Shown here piece by piece: positions 31,425 to 39,737 of a stretch of DNA of 60,862 nt. The notes under the pieces were generated by a model that did no database searches, was not told the origin of the DNA, and was given only the letters and a program-made list of their open reading frames with translations. The DNA is taken from positions 1-60,862 of the forward strand of contig NZ_JARRAF010000027.1 of NCBI RefSeq assembly GCF_030129945.1, written 5' to 3'. Source of the DNA: Parachitinimonas caeni. GTDB taxonomy: Bacteria > Pseudomonadota > Gammaproteobacteria > Burkholderiales > Chitinimonadaceae. The translations under genes and the position numbers were made by a program. Positions within the stretch are counted from its first letter, which is position 1. Each line of letters begins with the position of its first letter.

Positions 31425-32351
31425 ATGCCAGGAATCGTCCGCAGTACTTATTACTTACCGCCACACACCGGGCAGGTTGCCGACTGGTGCCAGCGCCATG
31501 GCTACACAAGGGAAGCCACGCAAGCGTTGTGCGATAGCGGTGCCCGGTCTTATCAGGCCGCAGCAGGCGAGACGCTGTACAACATGGCGGGCAAGGCGCT
31601 CGACCAGCTGCTGGCTGACGCGCCGGCGCCGGCCGAATCCGTCGGGGCCCTGATCTGGTTTCACACCAACCAGAGCAACGCCCTGATGCCGCCGCAGAGC
31701 ATGGCCCTGCAGCTGGCGCGGCAGGGGGGATTGACGCGGGCGCGCCCCTTCTCGGTGTCGCAGCAGAACTGCGTGTCCTTGCTGCATTCGCTGCGCGTGC
31801 TGGAGGCGCTGTTTGCCAGTGATCCCTCGCTTGAACACGCCATTGTGATCGGGGCAGACCTGATCTTGCGCGAAGACATGCGGGTGATTGATGCCAGCGC
31901 CATTCACAGCGATGCCGCCTCGGCATTGTGGATCTCACGCCAGGGCGGGGCCGCCATCCGCTCGATTGTGACCTACAACGACCCGCGCTTTTTTCGTGGC
32001 GCCAGCAACCAGGGCGTTTACGAAGCGAACGATCGCTACTTCTGGTCGGCGATTTCAGTCATCCGCAAGGCCATGCAACAGGCACAGATCGGCCCCGAGC
32101 AGGTCTGCAGCCTGCAACCGCAGAACAGCAATCTGCCCGGCTGGCACAAGATCGCAGCGGCGTTGAAATTGCCGGTCGAGAAGATTTACGACGCCAATAT
32201 CGCCCGGCTTGGCCATGCCTTCGGTGCCGATGCGCCCATCAATTTGCAAGACAGTAATGCCCTGAATACGCCGGGATTCCACCTGCTGTTTTCCAGCGGA
32301 GTGGCCGGTTGTTTTGGCGCGGCCGTGATTGAAGTGGCTGCAGTTGAATGA
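31425..32351 (+). CDS. Divergent KASIII-like (FabH-like) enzyme A
   Basis: 308 aa thiolase-fold protein. The nucleophile Cys is at 116 in SVSQQNCVSLLHSL, at the FabH cysteine position. The usual HQAN histidine motif is replaced by LQPQNSN, and the GNTSAA asparagine position reads LGHAFGADAPINL, so a His stands where Asn is normal. Enzymes of this type join an acyl-CoA or acyl-ACP to another acyl, alcohol or amine. ATG 31425 follows GAGGGGCCGCC, nine bases after luxI. It is the first structural gene of the cluster. Confidence 0.82.
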   Translation: MPGIVRSTYYLPPHTGQVADWCQRHGYTREATQALCDSGARSYQAAAGETLYNMAGKALDQLLADAPAPAESVGALIWFHTNQSNALMPPQSMALQLARQGGLTRARPFSVSQQNCVSLLHSLRVLEALFASDPSLEHAIVIGADLILREDMRVIDASAIHSDAASALWISRQGGAAIRSIVTYNDPRFFRGASNQGVYEANDRYFWSAISVIRKAMQQAQIGPEQVCSLQPQNSNLPGWHKIAAALKLPVEKIYDANIARLGHAFGADAPINLQDSNALNTPGFHLLFSSGVAGCFGAAVIEVAAVE

Positions 32352-32413
32352 CAAGCCGGCTGCGTGGCCAGCGGTGGGATGCTGGGGCGCAGGCGGTGGG
32401 TGAGGACAAGACC

Positions 32414-33031
32414 ATGATGCTTCCTGATGTGTACTTCAAACCCCTGACAGGGGATGACGTCGCCCTGCTCGAACAGTGGCTGGAGCCGGCCAATGTGCAT
32501 GGCTGGCTCGACTTCGGCAGTGGTCGGCAGAAGCTGAGCCGATTGCAGCTGCAGGCCCTGGTCAGCAGCAAGAAGAACTGGGCGCGTTTTTATTGTGATG
32601 CCGAAGGACGGCCGATTGGCTTCATGTGCATGGTGGACATCGACAACCCGATGGGCTCGGCCGAGGTCTTTGGCCTGCGTGGCGACTTGCAGAACGGGCC
32701 GCGCCATATCACGACGGCAGCCTTTATCAATGCACTGGCGACCGGGTTTTACGATCTGGACCGTAGCGTGATGTCCACCTGGGTCGTTGCATCGAACCGG
32801 CCGTCCATTCAGGTGCATCGCAAGGCCGGGCTGACCGAGGTCGGGCGTTTGCGACACCGGCATGTCATGGCTGGCGAGCGGCTGGATCGGGTGTGCTTCG
32901 ACATCACCCGTGAAGAATTCGGTCGACTGCATCCGACGGCCATTTCCGAACAGGGTGCCTGCTATGCCGACTGGCTGGCCGAGCATCTGGCGGCATCGCA
33001 GGACGATGCCCTGACCTGCAGGCTCTGTTGA
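32414..33031 (+). CDS. GNAT-like acyltransferase, 3' end altered by a repeat
   Basis: 205 aa. GNAT fold: PLTGDDVALLEQWLEP, ARFYCDAEGRPIGFMCMVDI, then STWVVASNRPSIQVHRKAG and LTEVGRLRHRHVM, as in RimJ-like acetyltransferases. I prefer ATG 32414 with GTGAGGACAAGACC before it; an earlier ATG at 32348 overlaps the previous stop (ATGA) but lacks a ribosome site. The last residues (CRLC) and the TGA stop are encoded by the inserted MITE-like repeat, so the native C-terminus has been replaced. Substrate unknown. Confidence 0.75.
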   Translation: MMLPDVYFKPLTGDDVALLEQWLEPANVHGWLDFGSGRQKLSRLQLQALVSSKKNWARFYCDAEGRPIGFMCMVDIDNPMGSAEVFGLRGDLQNGPRHITTAAFINALATGFYDLDRSVMSTWVVASNRPSIQVHRKAGLTEVGRLRHRHVMAGERLDRVCFDITREEFGRLHPTAISEQGACYADWLAEHLAASQDDALTCRLC

Positions 33032-33078
33032 CGATTTGTTTCCGGTCGCGATCCGGAAATAAAACCTCACCAGAGCCT
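33020..33078. repeat. MITE-like repeat, minimal 59-bp copy inside the cluster
   Basis: Left end AGGCTCTGTTGACGATTTG then TTTCCGG, right end CCGGAAATAAAACCTC then ACCAGAGCCT, a near-perfect hairpin. It lies between the GNAT gene and KAS B within an otherwise tight operon. Confidence 0.8.
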
Positions 33079-33096
33079 AAGACTTGAGGAGGCCCC

Positions 33097-34059
33097 ATGT
33101 ATCAAAACCCCTACGGCATTATTGCCGCTGACTATTACCTGCCAGGTACGCCGGTCGATGTACGCGACTGGGCGCCGCTGCTCGGCGTCGCACCCGAGCT
33201 GGTGCAGGCGCTGATCAGCAACGGATGCCGCTATTTTCATATGGGGGAAGGCGAAAGCGATCTTTCCCTGTCGATGGCGGCTTTCGAGCGGTTGCTCAAG
33301 CGCGCGGGTATCGCTGCGCGGGAGGTGGACTATCTGATCCACGCCAACACACAGCCTTTCAGCATTCCCGAACCGCCTCGCTCCGTGGTGGCCGAGCTGG
33401 CTGCAGCGTTTGATCTGCAGCCCAAGCTGGCCTTCGGCATTACCCATCTTGGCTGTGCCTCGGTATTTGCGGCGATCGAAGCTGCCTGTGCCTTGCTGCA
33501 ATCCGACCCGGATGCGCATTACGTGGCCATCGTCACCGCCGACCGGGTGTTCGACGAGCCCTTCCGCCTGCGCAAGGATCAGGGCATCCAGAGTGACGGC
33601 AGCTCGGCCCTGCTGATCGGGCGGGGTGAGGGGCTGGGCCGGTTGGCCTCACTTTGCCTGCGCTATTTCCCCAAGTTGGACGGGGGGCCAGCGTCGCCGC
33701 AGTTCGAAGCGCTGCACGGCACCTTCAACTGGGCCTATACCAAGACCGCTACGGCCGAGGCGCTGCAACAGGCCAGGCTGACGATGCGCGACATCGGCAT
33801 CTTCCTGCCTACCAATTCCGAGGCGCCGTTGTGGCTGTCTCTCGGTCGCAGCCTGGGGGCCGAAGACCACCAGATGTTTACCGAAAACACCCGCCGACGC
33901 GGCCACGCCTGCTGTGCCAACCTGGCCATCAATCTGGTCGATGCCGGATTCGAGCATCTGGCCGCAGGCCACCCGGTGCTGGCGGCGGCGCAATCCAACA
34001 ATGGCGCATATGCCGCTTTCACCCTGTTGCCACCGGGTGCCACTGCTGAAGGGAGGTAG
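33097..34059 (+). CDS. Divergent KASIII-like enzyme B
   Basis: 320 aa, thiolase fold. Cys120 lies in FGITHLGCASVFAAIEAA, at the nucleophile position. The HQAN histidine is replaced (FLPTNSEAP), and the Asn position reads RRRGHACCANLAINL, again a His. The start has a strong ribosome site, GAGGAGGCCCC, right after the repeat, and the gene ends two bases before enzyme C. It is similar in layout to enzyme A, so the two may form a pair or act on successive steps. Confidence 0.82.
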   Translation: MYQNPYGIIAADYYLPGTPVDVRDWAPLLGVAPELVQALISNGCRYFHMGEGESDLSLSMAAFERLLKRAGIAAREVDYLIHANTQPFSIPEPPRSVVAELAAAFDLQPKLAFGITHLGCASVFAAIEAACALLQSDPDAHYVAIVTADRVFDEPFRLRKDQGIQSDGSSALLIGRGEGLGRLASLCLRYFPKLDGGPASPQFEALHGTFNWAYTKTATAEALQQARLTMRDIGIFLPTNSEAPLWLSLGRSLGAEDHQMFTENTRRRGHACCANLAINLVDAGFEHLAAGHPVLAAAQSNNGAYAAFTLLPPGATAEGR

Positions 34060-34061
34060 CC

Positions 34062-35102
34062 ATGAGTCTCTTGATTGAAGCCATCAACCTTTACCGTGCT
34101 CCGGCGCGGGCGGTTGCCAGCCCGCTGGGCAGCGAGGTTCCCGAAATCTACAAGCATCTGCTGGGGCCCTCGGGCAGCTTTTCCCGACCACCGGCAGCGC
34201 CGGTCTGGGCGGACCAATGGCAGGCACCGGACTATGCCTTGCCGGTGGAAGCCAGCGAGCGCTGCAGCGGTGAAATGGCCGAAGTGGCTGCGCGGGCATT
34301 GGCGGCAGCGCTGCCTGAAGGCACCGTCGCCACGGCCGGGGGGGTTCTGCACTGCCAGGCAACGCTGAGCCAGTCCATCGTTGCGTCGAACTGCCTGCGG
34401 GTCAAGAACAGCTGCAGCCCGAAAAGCCGCGTCGTACAAGCCTTGTCGCAGCTTGGCGTAGGGGCTGTGCCGGCGGCGCTGGCCCTGTCTGCGGCCTATC
34501 TGAGCGGCCCGTTGCTGGGCGGTCGGGTGCTGCTGTCGGCGTCAGATAAATGGATTCAACCCTTCTTCCGTGGCTATGCCGATCTGGTGAATTTCGGCGA
34601 TGCCGCTGGCGCCGTGTTGATCTCGGCGCCGGCAGAAGACCGCCAGGGCATCGCCAAGGTCGTGGGCTGGAAGCACCTGCTGGCGGCCGATACCACACCG
34701 ATCTGGCAACAGCCCCGGCAGCGACTGGCCGACCTGCTGGTGGATGGCGTGCTCAAAGTGGCCCTGCCGCTGCTGGAGCGGGCGCAGGCAGAAGAGCATC
34801 CGGTCGAGCTGATCATCGGCGAGCCGCTGGCCGAGGATGTCGTGACCCGCATCGCCCAGGCGCTGGCCGCCCCCAGCGACAACACCGGGGTCAGTCAGCG
34901 GGCGCATCTATCGTCAGCGGAAGCCCTCAACGGCTTGCTGACGGGCGTGCGCCACGCCAACCGGCTTGGCCGACCGGTGCGGGTGTTGATCTGGACGGCG
35001 TCGATGCCCGGCGTGTTCGGTGCCCTGCTGGCCGACTGCTATCCGGCGCAGCTGGATGACGACGGTGAGTTATGTCTGGCCAAACCCCTCACCCGCCACT
35101 GA
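34062..35102 (+). CDS. KAS-like protein C lacking the catalytic cysteine
   Basis: 346 aa. The beta-ketoacyl-synthase-like fold is suggested by CSPKSRVVQALSQLGVG, AALALSAAYLSGPLLGGRVL and FGDAAGAVLISAP (the conserved DGA-type turn). At the expected Cys position (about 133) it has LGVGAVP, so no nucleophile. It could be a structural partner of A, B or D, like PqsB beside PqsC or a chain-length factor beside a ketosynthase. It is tightly coupled to enzyme B by a two-base gap and GGGAGG ribosome site. Confidence 0.7.
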   Translation: MSLLIEAINLYRAPARAVASPLGSEVPEIYKHLLGPSGSFSRPPAAPVWADQWQAPDYALPVEASERCSGEMAEVAARALAAALPEGTVATAGGVLHCQATLSQSIVASNCLRVKNSCSPKSRVVQALSQLGVGAVPAALALSAAYLSGPLLGGRVLLSASDKWIQPFFRGYADLVNFGDAAGAVLISAPAEDRQGIAKVVGWKHLLAADTTPIWQQPRQRLADLLVDGVLKVALPLLERAQAEEHPVELIIGEPLAEDVVTRIAQALAAPSDNTGVSQRAHLSSAEALNGLLTGVRHANRLGRPVRVLIWTASMPGVFGALLADCYPAQLDDDGELCLAKPLTRH

Positions 35103-35183
35103 GGCGTGAGCGGACTGATTTTCAACCTCCTTCCGTCCGGTGCCACCGAGGGCACCCCGGAATAAATCGAAGAAAGCCCCACC

Positions 35184-36407
35184 ATGAGCTATCACCTAGT
35201 GTTGTCCCGGCGCGATGAGTTCAGCTTTGCCGACCTGCACGGCGAGTCGATCCTCAAGCGCTTTGAAGGGCCGATCCTGCTGTTTGCCGACAAGGAAACC
35301 GTCCACCACTTCACCAATCTGCCCAATTGCACGGTTGAAGCCGTGCGCTGGGCCGACAAGGAAGGTGTCTTCGCGCTGGCCGAGCGCTATCACCGTGAAG
35401 CCGGCATCACTTCGATCGCCACGCTGGATGAGCCCACTATCGAATTCGCCGCCCAGCTGCGCGAAAAGCTCGGGGTGCCCGGCCTGCGCTACGAAGACGC
35501 CATGCTCTACCGCGACAAAGTGCGGATGAAGGAATGCCTGGGGCCCAAGGGCATCCGCGTGCCGCAGTTTGTTTGCTGCAGCGACCGTGCTGCCGTGGCT
35601 GATCTGCTGGCCCGATACGGCAAGCTGGTGGTCAAGCCGCGTGATGGCCTGGGCTCGAAAAAAGTGTCCTTCATCAGCAACGCTGCCGAGCTGGAGCGCT
35701 GGTATGCCACCGAACGGGCCGCCGACAGCTTCGAGGCTGAGGAGTACATCGAAGGCATCCTCTACCACACCAACTCCATCGTGCAGAACGGCGAAGTGCT
35801 GTTCACCGCCATCGCGCCCTATCTGCCCGGCATGGGCAATATCGACTTCAGCTCGGGGGCGCCGATGGTGTGCCGCATGCTGGTGCAGGGCGAATTGCAC
35901 GACCGCCTCAAGGCCTTCTCCGAGCAGGTGATTGCCGGCTTTGGCCTGCAGAACGGTGTGACCCACCTCGAAGCCTTCGTGTCGGATCGTGACGAGATCG
36001 TTTTCGTGGAAATGGCCATCCGCCCAGGTGGTGGCGGCATTGTCCACATGATTGAAGCCCAGTTCGGCATCAACCTGTCGCACGCCGCTCTGGCGATTGA
36101 ACAGGGCCGGGCCCGGGAGGCATTGGGCCGGTTCCGGGCGATCGACCAGCTGGCCGGCTTGATCGGCTTCCGTGGCAACGACACCGTGCGCATCGCCGAT
36201 ATTCCGGGCAAAGATGCCTTTGCCGAAGACTGGATCCAGCTGGCCCGCATCTATGCCAAGCCCGGCGATGTGAAGGCGCCGAGCTTTCACTGCACCGACT
36301 ACCGGGGTCTGATGATTTTCACGGCAGCGGATGAAACACAGTTCGACCAGCGCCTGAACCAGCTGACCGAGACCTTCGAGACCCGCATCGTCTGCGAACC
36401 ACTTTGA
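35184..36407 (+). CDS. ATP-grasp carboxylate-amine ligase
   Basis: 407 aa. ATP-grasp fold: KVRMKECLGPKGIRVPQFV, KLVVKPRDGLGSKKV (nucleotide-binding Lys and glycine loop), EEYIEGILYH, and the metal-binding end VFVEMAIRPGGGGIVHMIEA. The family activates a carboxylate as acyl phosphate and joins it to an amine or thiol, so this gene probably forms an amide bond in the product. It follows enzyme C after 80 bp that contain a hairpin (about 35137-35160) and no gene. Confidence 0.88.
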   Translation: MSYHLVLSRRDEFSFADLHGESILKRFEGPILLFADKETVHHFTNLPNCTVEAVRWADKEGVFALAERYHREAGITSIATLDEPTIEFAAQLREKLGVPGLRYEDAMLYRDKVRMKECLGPKGIRVPQFVCCSDRAAVADLLARYGKLVVKPRDGLGSKKVSFISNAAELERWYATERAADSFEAEEYIEGILYHTNSIVQNGEVLFTAIAPYLPGMGNIDFSSGAPMVCRMLVQGELHDRLKAFSEQVIAGFGLQNGVTHLEAFVSDRDEIVFVEMAIRPGGGGIVHMIEAQFGINLSHAALAIEQGRAREALGRFRAIDQLAGLIGFRGNDTVRIADIPGKDAFAEDWIQLARIYAKPGDVKAPSFHCTDYRGLMIFTAADETQFDQRLNQLTETFETRIVCEPL

Positions 36408-36547
36408 GGATCCGCCCGCGAGCTTGCTGCGTGACAGCGAGCCGGGGCCGACCGATGTAACTGACTGATTAACCCTTGTCTGCGCCCAAGCCGGCCGCTT
36501 GCTGCGGCCTGCTCAGGACGCTGTACGCCCACTATCTGGAGAACGCG

Positions 36548-36826
36548 ATGAATCAAGCTGTAATGGAAGTGACCAGCAACCTCGACGAGCGCCTCAAACG
36601 CTGTGTGCTGGACGTGCTGAAGCTCGACCTGCCGACCAGCGCCATTGCCGACGAGACCAGCCTGTATGAGCTTGGATTGGACTCATTGAGCGTGGTCGAT
36701 CTGCTGATGGCGATTGAATCCACCTTCGGTATCGCCATCGACGTTGAAGAGCTGTCTGCCGAGCTGTTCGGCCAGTTCCTGACCCTGCGCGATTTTCTGC
36801 AGCAGAAGGCTACCCATGCGCACTGA
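36548..36826 (+). CDS. Acyl carrier protein
   Basis: 92 aa. The phosphopantetheine site is Ser46 in ELGLDSLSVVDLLM, followed by the usual acidic helix (IDVEELSAELFGQFLTLRDF). The ATG follows CTGGAGAACGCG. It overlaps the next gene by 11 nt. It is a dedicated carrier, presumably loaded by the AMP-forming ligase of the cluster and used by the dehydrogenases and KAS-like enzymes. Confidence 0.92.
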   Translation: MNQAVMEVTSNLDERLKRCVLDVLKLDLPTSAIADETSLYELGLDSLSVVDLLMAIESTFGIAIDVEELSAELFGQFLTLRDFLQQKATHAH

Positions 36827-37862
36827 GCCACTGCTCAGCCTGACGGCTGCCAGTGTGGCCCTGCCCGACCGGCATCGGGCCTGGCATGACTGGCCCCTGC
36901 AGGATGCCCTGCAACCACAGATGGGCGATTACGAGCGCGCCCATCTGGGCCTGATGGCGGATTACGGCATTGCGCCGGCCCGCTATAGCGAGGCGCTGCG
37001 TCCGTTCTGGCAAGGCGAGTCTGATGCGGTGTTTGTCGAGGCAACGGGCCAGACCCAGTCCGAACTCGCCGTGGCGGCGGTGCAGGGGCTGCTCAGCAAG
37101 CAGCCAGATCTGCCAGCACGGTGCGGTTTGGCCATCTACAGTCATACGGCGATTGATGAAGACCTGGTGCTCTCGACGCCTTGCCGGCTGATCAGCGAAT
37201 GCGGGCTGACCAAGGCGCATGCGCTGGCCATCGCGCAATGTCAGGGGGCGTCGTTCTATCAGGCGCTGGCGGTGGCCGAGGCCAGCTTGCGGGCCGACCC
37301 GGCTTTGCAAGCCGGTTTGCTGGTGGCGGGCGAGAAATGGCTGCCGCCGTTTCCACGCCTGGTCGGCGCGACGGCCCTGCAGTCGGATGCCGCCGTCGCC
37401 CTGCTGATGCAGCCGAGCACAGCGGTGCCGGATTCCCTGTCGGCACTGGTGCTGCTCGATCACGAATTCCGCCAGTTCGAGCAGGCTTACGACCCCTACA
37501 GCCTGCTTGATCCGCTGGCGGACCGCAGCCGGCTGGCGGCAGAGATTGTCGGCACGGTCGAGAGCCTGCTGCAGCGCCGTCAGCTGCGGGCAGGGGATCT
37601 GGCCTTATGCCTGCCTCAGGGCTTGCGTGCCGAGCTGCGGGCGGAAGTGGCGCAAGGGCTGGGACTGTCGGCCGCCCAACAATGGCCCATCGACGCCAAT
37701 GCCTATCTCGGCGCGGCCGATACGCCCTACCGGCTGGCGAAATTGCTGGCCACCCTGCCGCAACGGCCCGAGCTGGATGGCCGGCTGGTGCTGAGTTGGG
37801 GGCTGGGGCTGGGGGGCTGTACGGCAGCGGCACTGTGGCAGGTACGTGTAGCCGGCGAATGA
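36816..37862 (+). CDS. Divergent KASIII-like enzyme D
   Basis: 348 aa. Cys142 in ALAIAQCQGASFYQALAVAE is at the nucleophile site. Where FabH has HQAN this protein has LCLPQGLRAEL, and the Asn region reads YLGAADTPYRLAKLL, so neither partner residue is conserved. Its start is embedded in the ACP gene, implying coupled expression, and it may act on that ACP. Confidence 0.75.
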   Translation: MRTEPLLSLTAASVALPDRHRAWHDWPLQDALQPQMGDYERAHLGLMADYGIAPARYSEALRPFWQGESDAVFVEATGQTQSELAVAAVQGLLSKQPDLPARCGLAIYSHTAIDEDLVLSTPCRLISECGLTKAHALAIAQCQGASFYQALAVAEASLRADPALQAGLLVAGEKWLPPFPRLVGATALQSDAAVALLMQPSTAVPDSLSALVLLDHEFRQFEQAYDPYSLLDPLADRSRLAAEIVGTVESLLQRRQLRAGDLALCLPQGLRAELRAEVAQGLGLSAAQQWPIDANAYLGAADTPYRLAKLLATLPQRPELDGRLVLSWGLGLGGCTAAALWQVRVAGE

Positions 37863-37864
37863 AT

Positions 37865-37886
37865 CCGCAACGATTGACCGTTGCGG
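37865..37886 (+). promoter_or_regulatory. Stem-loop between enzyme D and the exporter
   Basis: CCGCAACG-ATTGAC-CGTTGCGG, an 8-bp perfect stem directly after the stop at 37862, without a clear T-run. It may stabilise or attenuate the transcript before the transporter gene. Confidence 0.5.
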
Positions 37887-37922
37887 GGGCAAAAACCAAA
37901 CAAGCAAGAAGCGGAGGACATC

Positions 37923-39359
37923 TTGAACGATTCGACGGCAACACCCCGTAGCGGGCTGGCGACGCTGGCCCTGCTCACATCCAAGCTCACGCTGGCGCAG
38001 TTTGCGCCGGTGGTGCTGAACTTCTTCGTGTTCGGTCTGATGGGCAAACTGGGGGGCCTCTACTTCGCCACGTTCTCACAGGTGGCGACCATCAATATGA
38101 CGGCGCTGTCGGCGTCGATTGGCGTACTGACGGCGCTCTACCCGCTGGCCGGCCGTGAGCTGGGCGCGGGGGATCAGGCGGCGTACCGACGGGTGATTGC
38201 AGACGGCATGGCCTTGGCCCTGCTGCTGGCGCTGCCCTTGCTGCTGGTGTCGCTGGCGGCTGGCTGGATTGTGGAGGTTTCTCATAATCCGCCGCCAGTG
38301 GTGGCGTTGGCGCACCAGATTGGTTGGGTGGCGGCGCTGGGGGTGATTCCGAATGTGCTGACCGGCGCCTATCGCATGCACTTTTCGATGTCGGGTCGGG
38401 CGGGGCTGATTTCGATCATCTACAGCGTTGGTTCGGTGCTGACGGTACTGCTGGCCATCATGGCGGTCGCTGCCGCCAAGGGCGATGCCGTACATGCCAG
38501 CCTGGCGATTACCGGCGTGATTGCTGCCACCAACTGGCTGATGTTCGGTGCCTGCTGGCTGTGCTGCCGGCAACAGGCGGCGCTCAAGATCGAGCCGCTG
38601 TCATTCCTGCGGCGGGTGCTGGCCGGTCGCGCCGGCTTGTTGCGGCTGCTGGCGGTGGGCTGGCCGATCGGCATGGTGTTTTTTCTGGAAGCCGGTGCCT
38701 TGCTGTTCTCGTCGCTGACGGCGGGGGCGTTCGGCCTGACGACGGGCGATGCCCACCTGGCCGGTCTGCAATGGCTGGGCGTCTGTCTGGTGCTGCCTCT
38801 GGGGCTGGGGCAGGCCTGCAGCCAGATTGTGGCCATTCACGATGGCAGCGGTGAGCTGACCCGGCGCAACGCCGCCTGCTGGCAGGCGATTGGTCTGGGG
38901 GCGGTGCTGGCGCTGTTTGTGACGGCCGCCTTTGCCTTGTGGCCGTTGCAGGCCGCTTCCCTGCTGCTGGGGCCGCGTGCGGCTGAACCGCAGCTGGCCG
39001 CGCTGCTGCGGGGGGTGATGCCGGCAACCGGTGTGCTCTTCCTGTTCGAGACCATCATCATCGTCAGCGCTGCCGCCCTGCGCGGGATTGGCGTGACCCG
39101 TTCGCCGCTGGCGTTGTCCGTGGTCGGCTATGGCCTGTTCACGGCTGGTGGCATCTGGCTGGCCGCAATTGTGCTGGGGCATGGCCTGCTGGGTGTCTGG
39201 ATCGGCCTGCTTGGCGGGTTTGGCATCACCACGATTGCAGTATTGCTGCGCTGTCGCAGCGAATTCCGCCTGCCCGGCAACCGGCCCGAAGTGGCAGGTG
39301 ACGGATCGGCATCTTCTCTGACTTCCCCCCACTTGACCACTGAAGGAGCAAAAGCATGA
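37923..39359 (+). CDS. MATE-family multidrug/product exporter
   Basis: 478 aa, about 12 membrane segments. It contains the MATE-like start APVVLNFFVFGLMGKLGGLY and NMTALSASIGVLTALYPLAG, and later WPIGMVFFLEAGALLFSSLT. It exchanges Na+ or H+ for an organic compound and is probably the exporter of the cluster product. Start is taken as TTG 37923 with GGAGGACATC just before it. It overlaps the next gene by four bases (ATGA). Confidence 0.88.
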   Translation: MNDSTATPRSGLATLALLTSKLTLAQFAPVVLNFFVFGLMGKLGGLYFATFSQVATINMTALSASIGVLTALYPLAGRELGAGDQAAYRRVIADGMALALLLALPLLLVSLAAGWIVEVSHNPPPVVALAHQIGWVAALGVIPNVLTGAYRMHFSMSGRAGLISIIYSVGSVLTVLLAIMAVAAAKGDAVHASLAITGVIAATNWLMFGACWLCCRQQAALKIEPLSFLRRVLAGRAGLLRLLAVGWPIGMVFFLEAGALLFSSLTAGAFGLTTGDAHLAGLQWLGVCLVLPLGLGQACSQIVAIHDGSGELTRRNAACWQAIGLGAVLALFVTAAFALWPLQAASLLLGPRAAEPQLAALLRGVMPATGVLFLFETIIIVSAAALRGIGVTRSPLALSVVGYGLFTAGGIWLAAIVLGHGLLGVWIGLLGGFGITTIAVLLRCRSEFRLPGNRPEVAGDGSASSLTSPHLTTEGAKA

Positions 39360-39640
39360 GCGCAATCACTCTCCACAACTGCGAACACCAGATCATGGCA
39401 TCGGACGTGAATATGTCGGACAGCGAGTTCGACGAGTGTCTGCTGGCTTACACCAAGTTCGAGTATGTCTCGTTCGAGAAAGCCAACTTCGAGCACGTCC
39501 GTTTCGACGGCGCCAAGATCGCCAAGGCCAGCTTTGCCGACGTGGCCATTGCCGACAGCCTCTATGACGGCATGACCATCGAGGGCATTCCCGTCAAAGA
39601 GCTGTTGCGCGTTTATTCCGAACAACACCAGCCGGCCTGA
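39356..39640 (+). CDS. Short pentapeptide-repeat-like protein
   Basis: 94 aa. Sequence units of five with F or L at the centre: DSEFD-ECLLA-YTKFE-YVSFE-KANFE-HVRFD-GAKIA-KASFA-DVAIA. This fits a small right-handed quadrilateral beta-helix. It starts within the MATE stop with AAGGAGCAAAAGC before the ATG. Some such proteins protect gyrase, so a self-resistance role is possible. A structural role in the pathway is equally possible. Confidence 0.65.
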   Translation: MSAITLHNCEHQIMASDVNMSDSEFDECLLAYTKFEYVSFEKANFEHVRFDGAKIAKASFADVAIADSLYDGMTIEGIPVKELLRVYSEQHQPA

Positions 39641-39652
39641 GCGGCCGCCGTT

Positions 39653-39668
39653 CTGGAAACCTGTTCAG
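39653..39668. promoter_or_regulatory. Lux-box-like CTG-N10-CAG before the dehydrogenase genes
   Basis: CTGGAAACCTGTTCAG lies in the 97-bp gap before the gene at 39738. The motif is short and will occur by chance every few kb. Confidence 0.3.
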
Positions 39669-39737
39669 GCGCTGTGTGGCCCTGGCCGTGTGCCGCTAGC
39701 AGGCAACAGGGTTTGAACAGTTTCAGAGGAGACTAGC

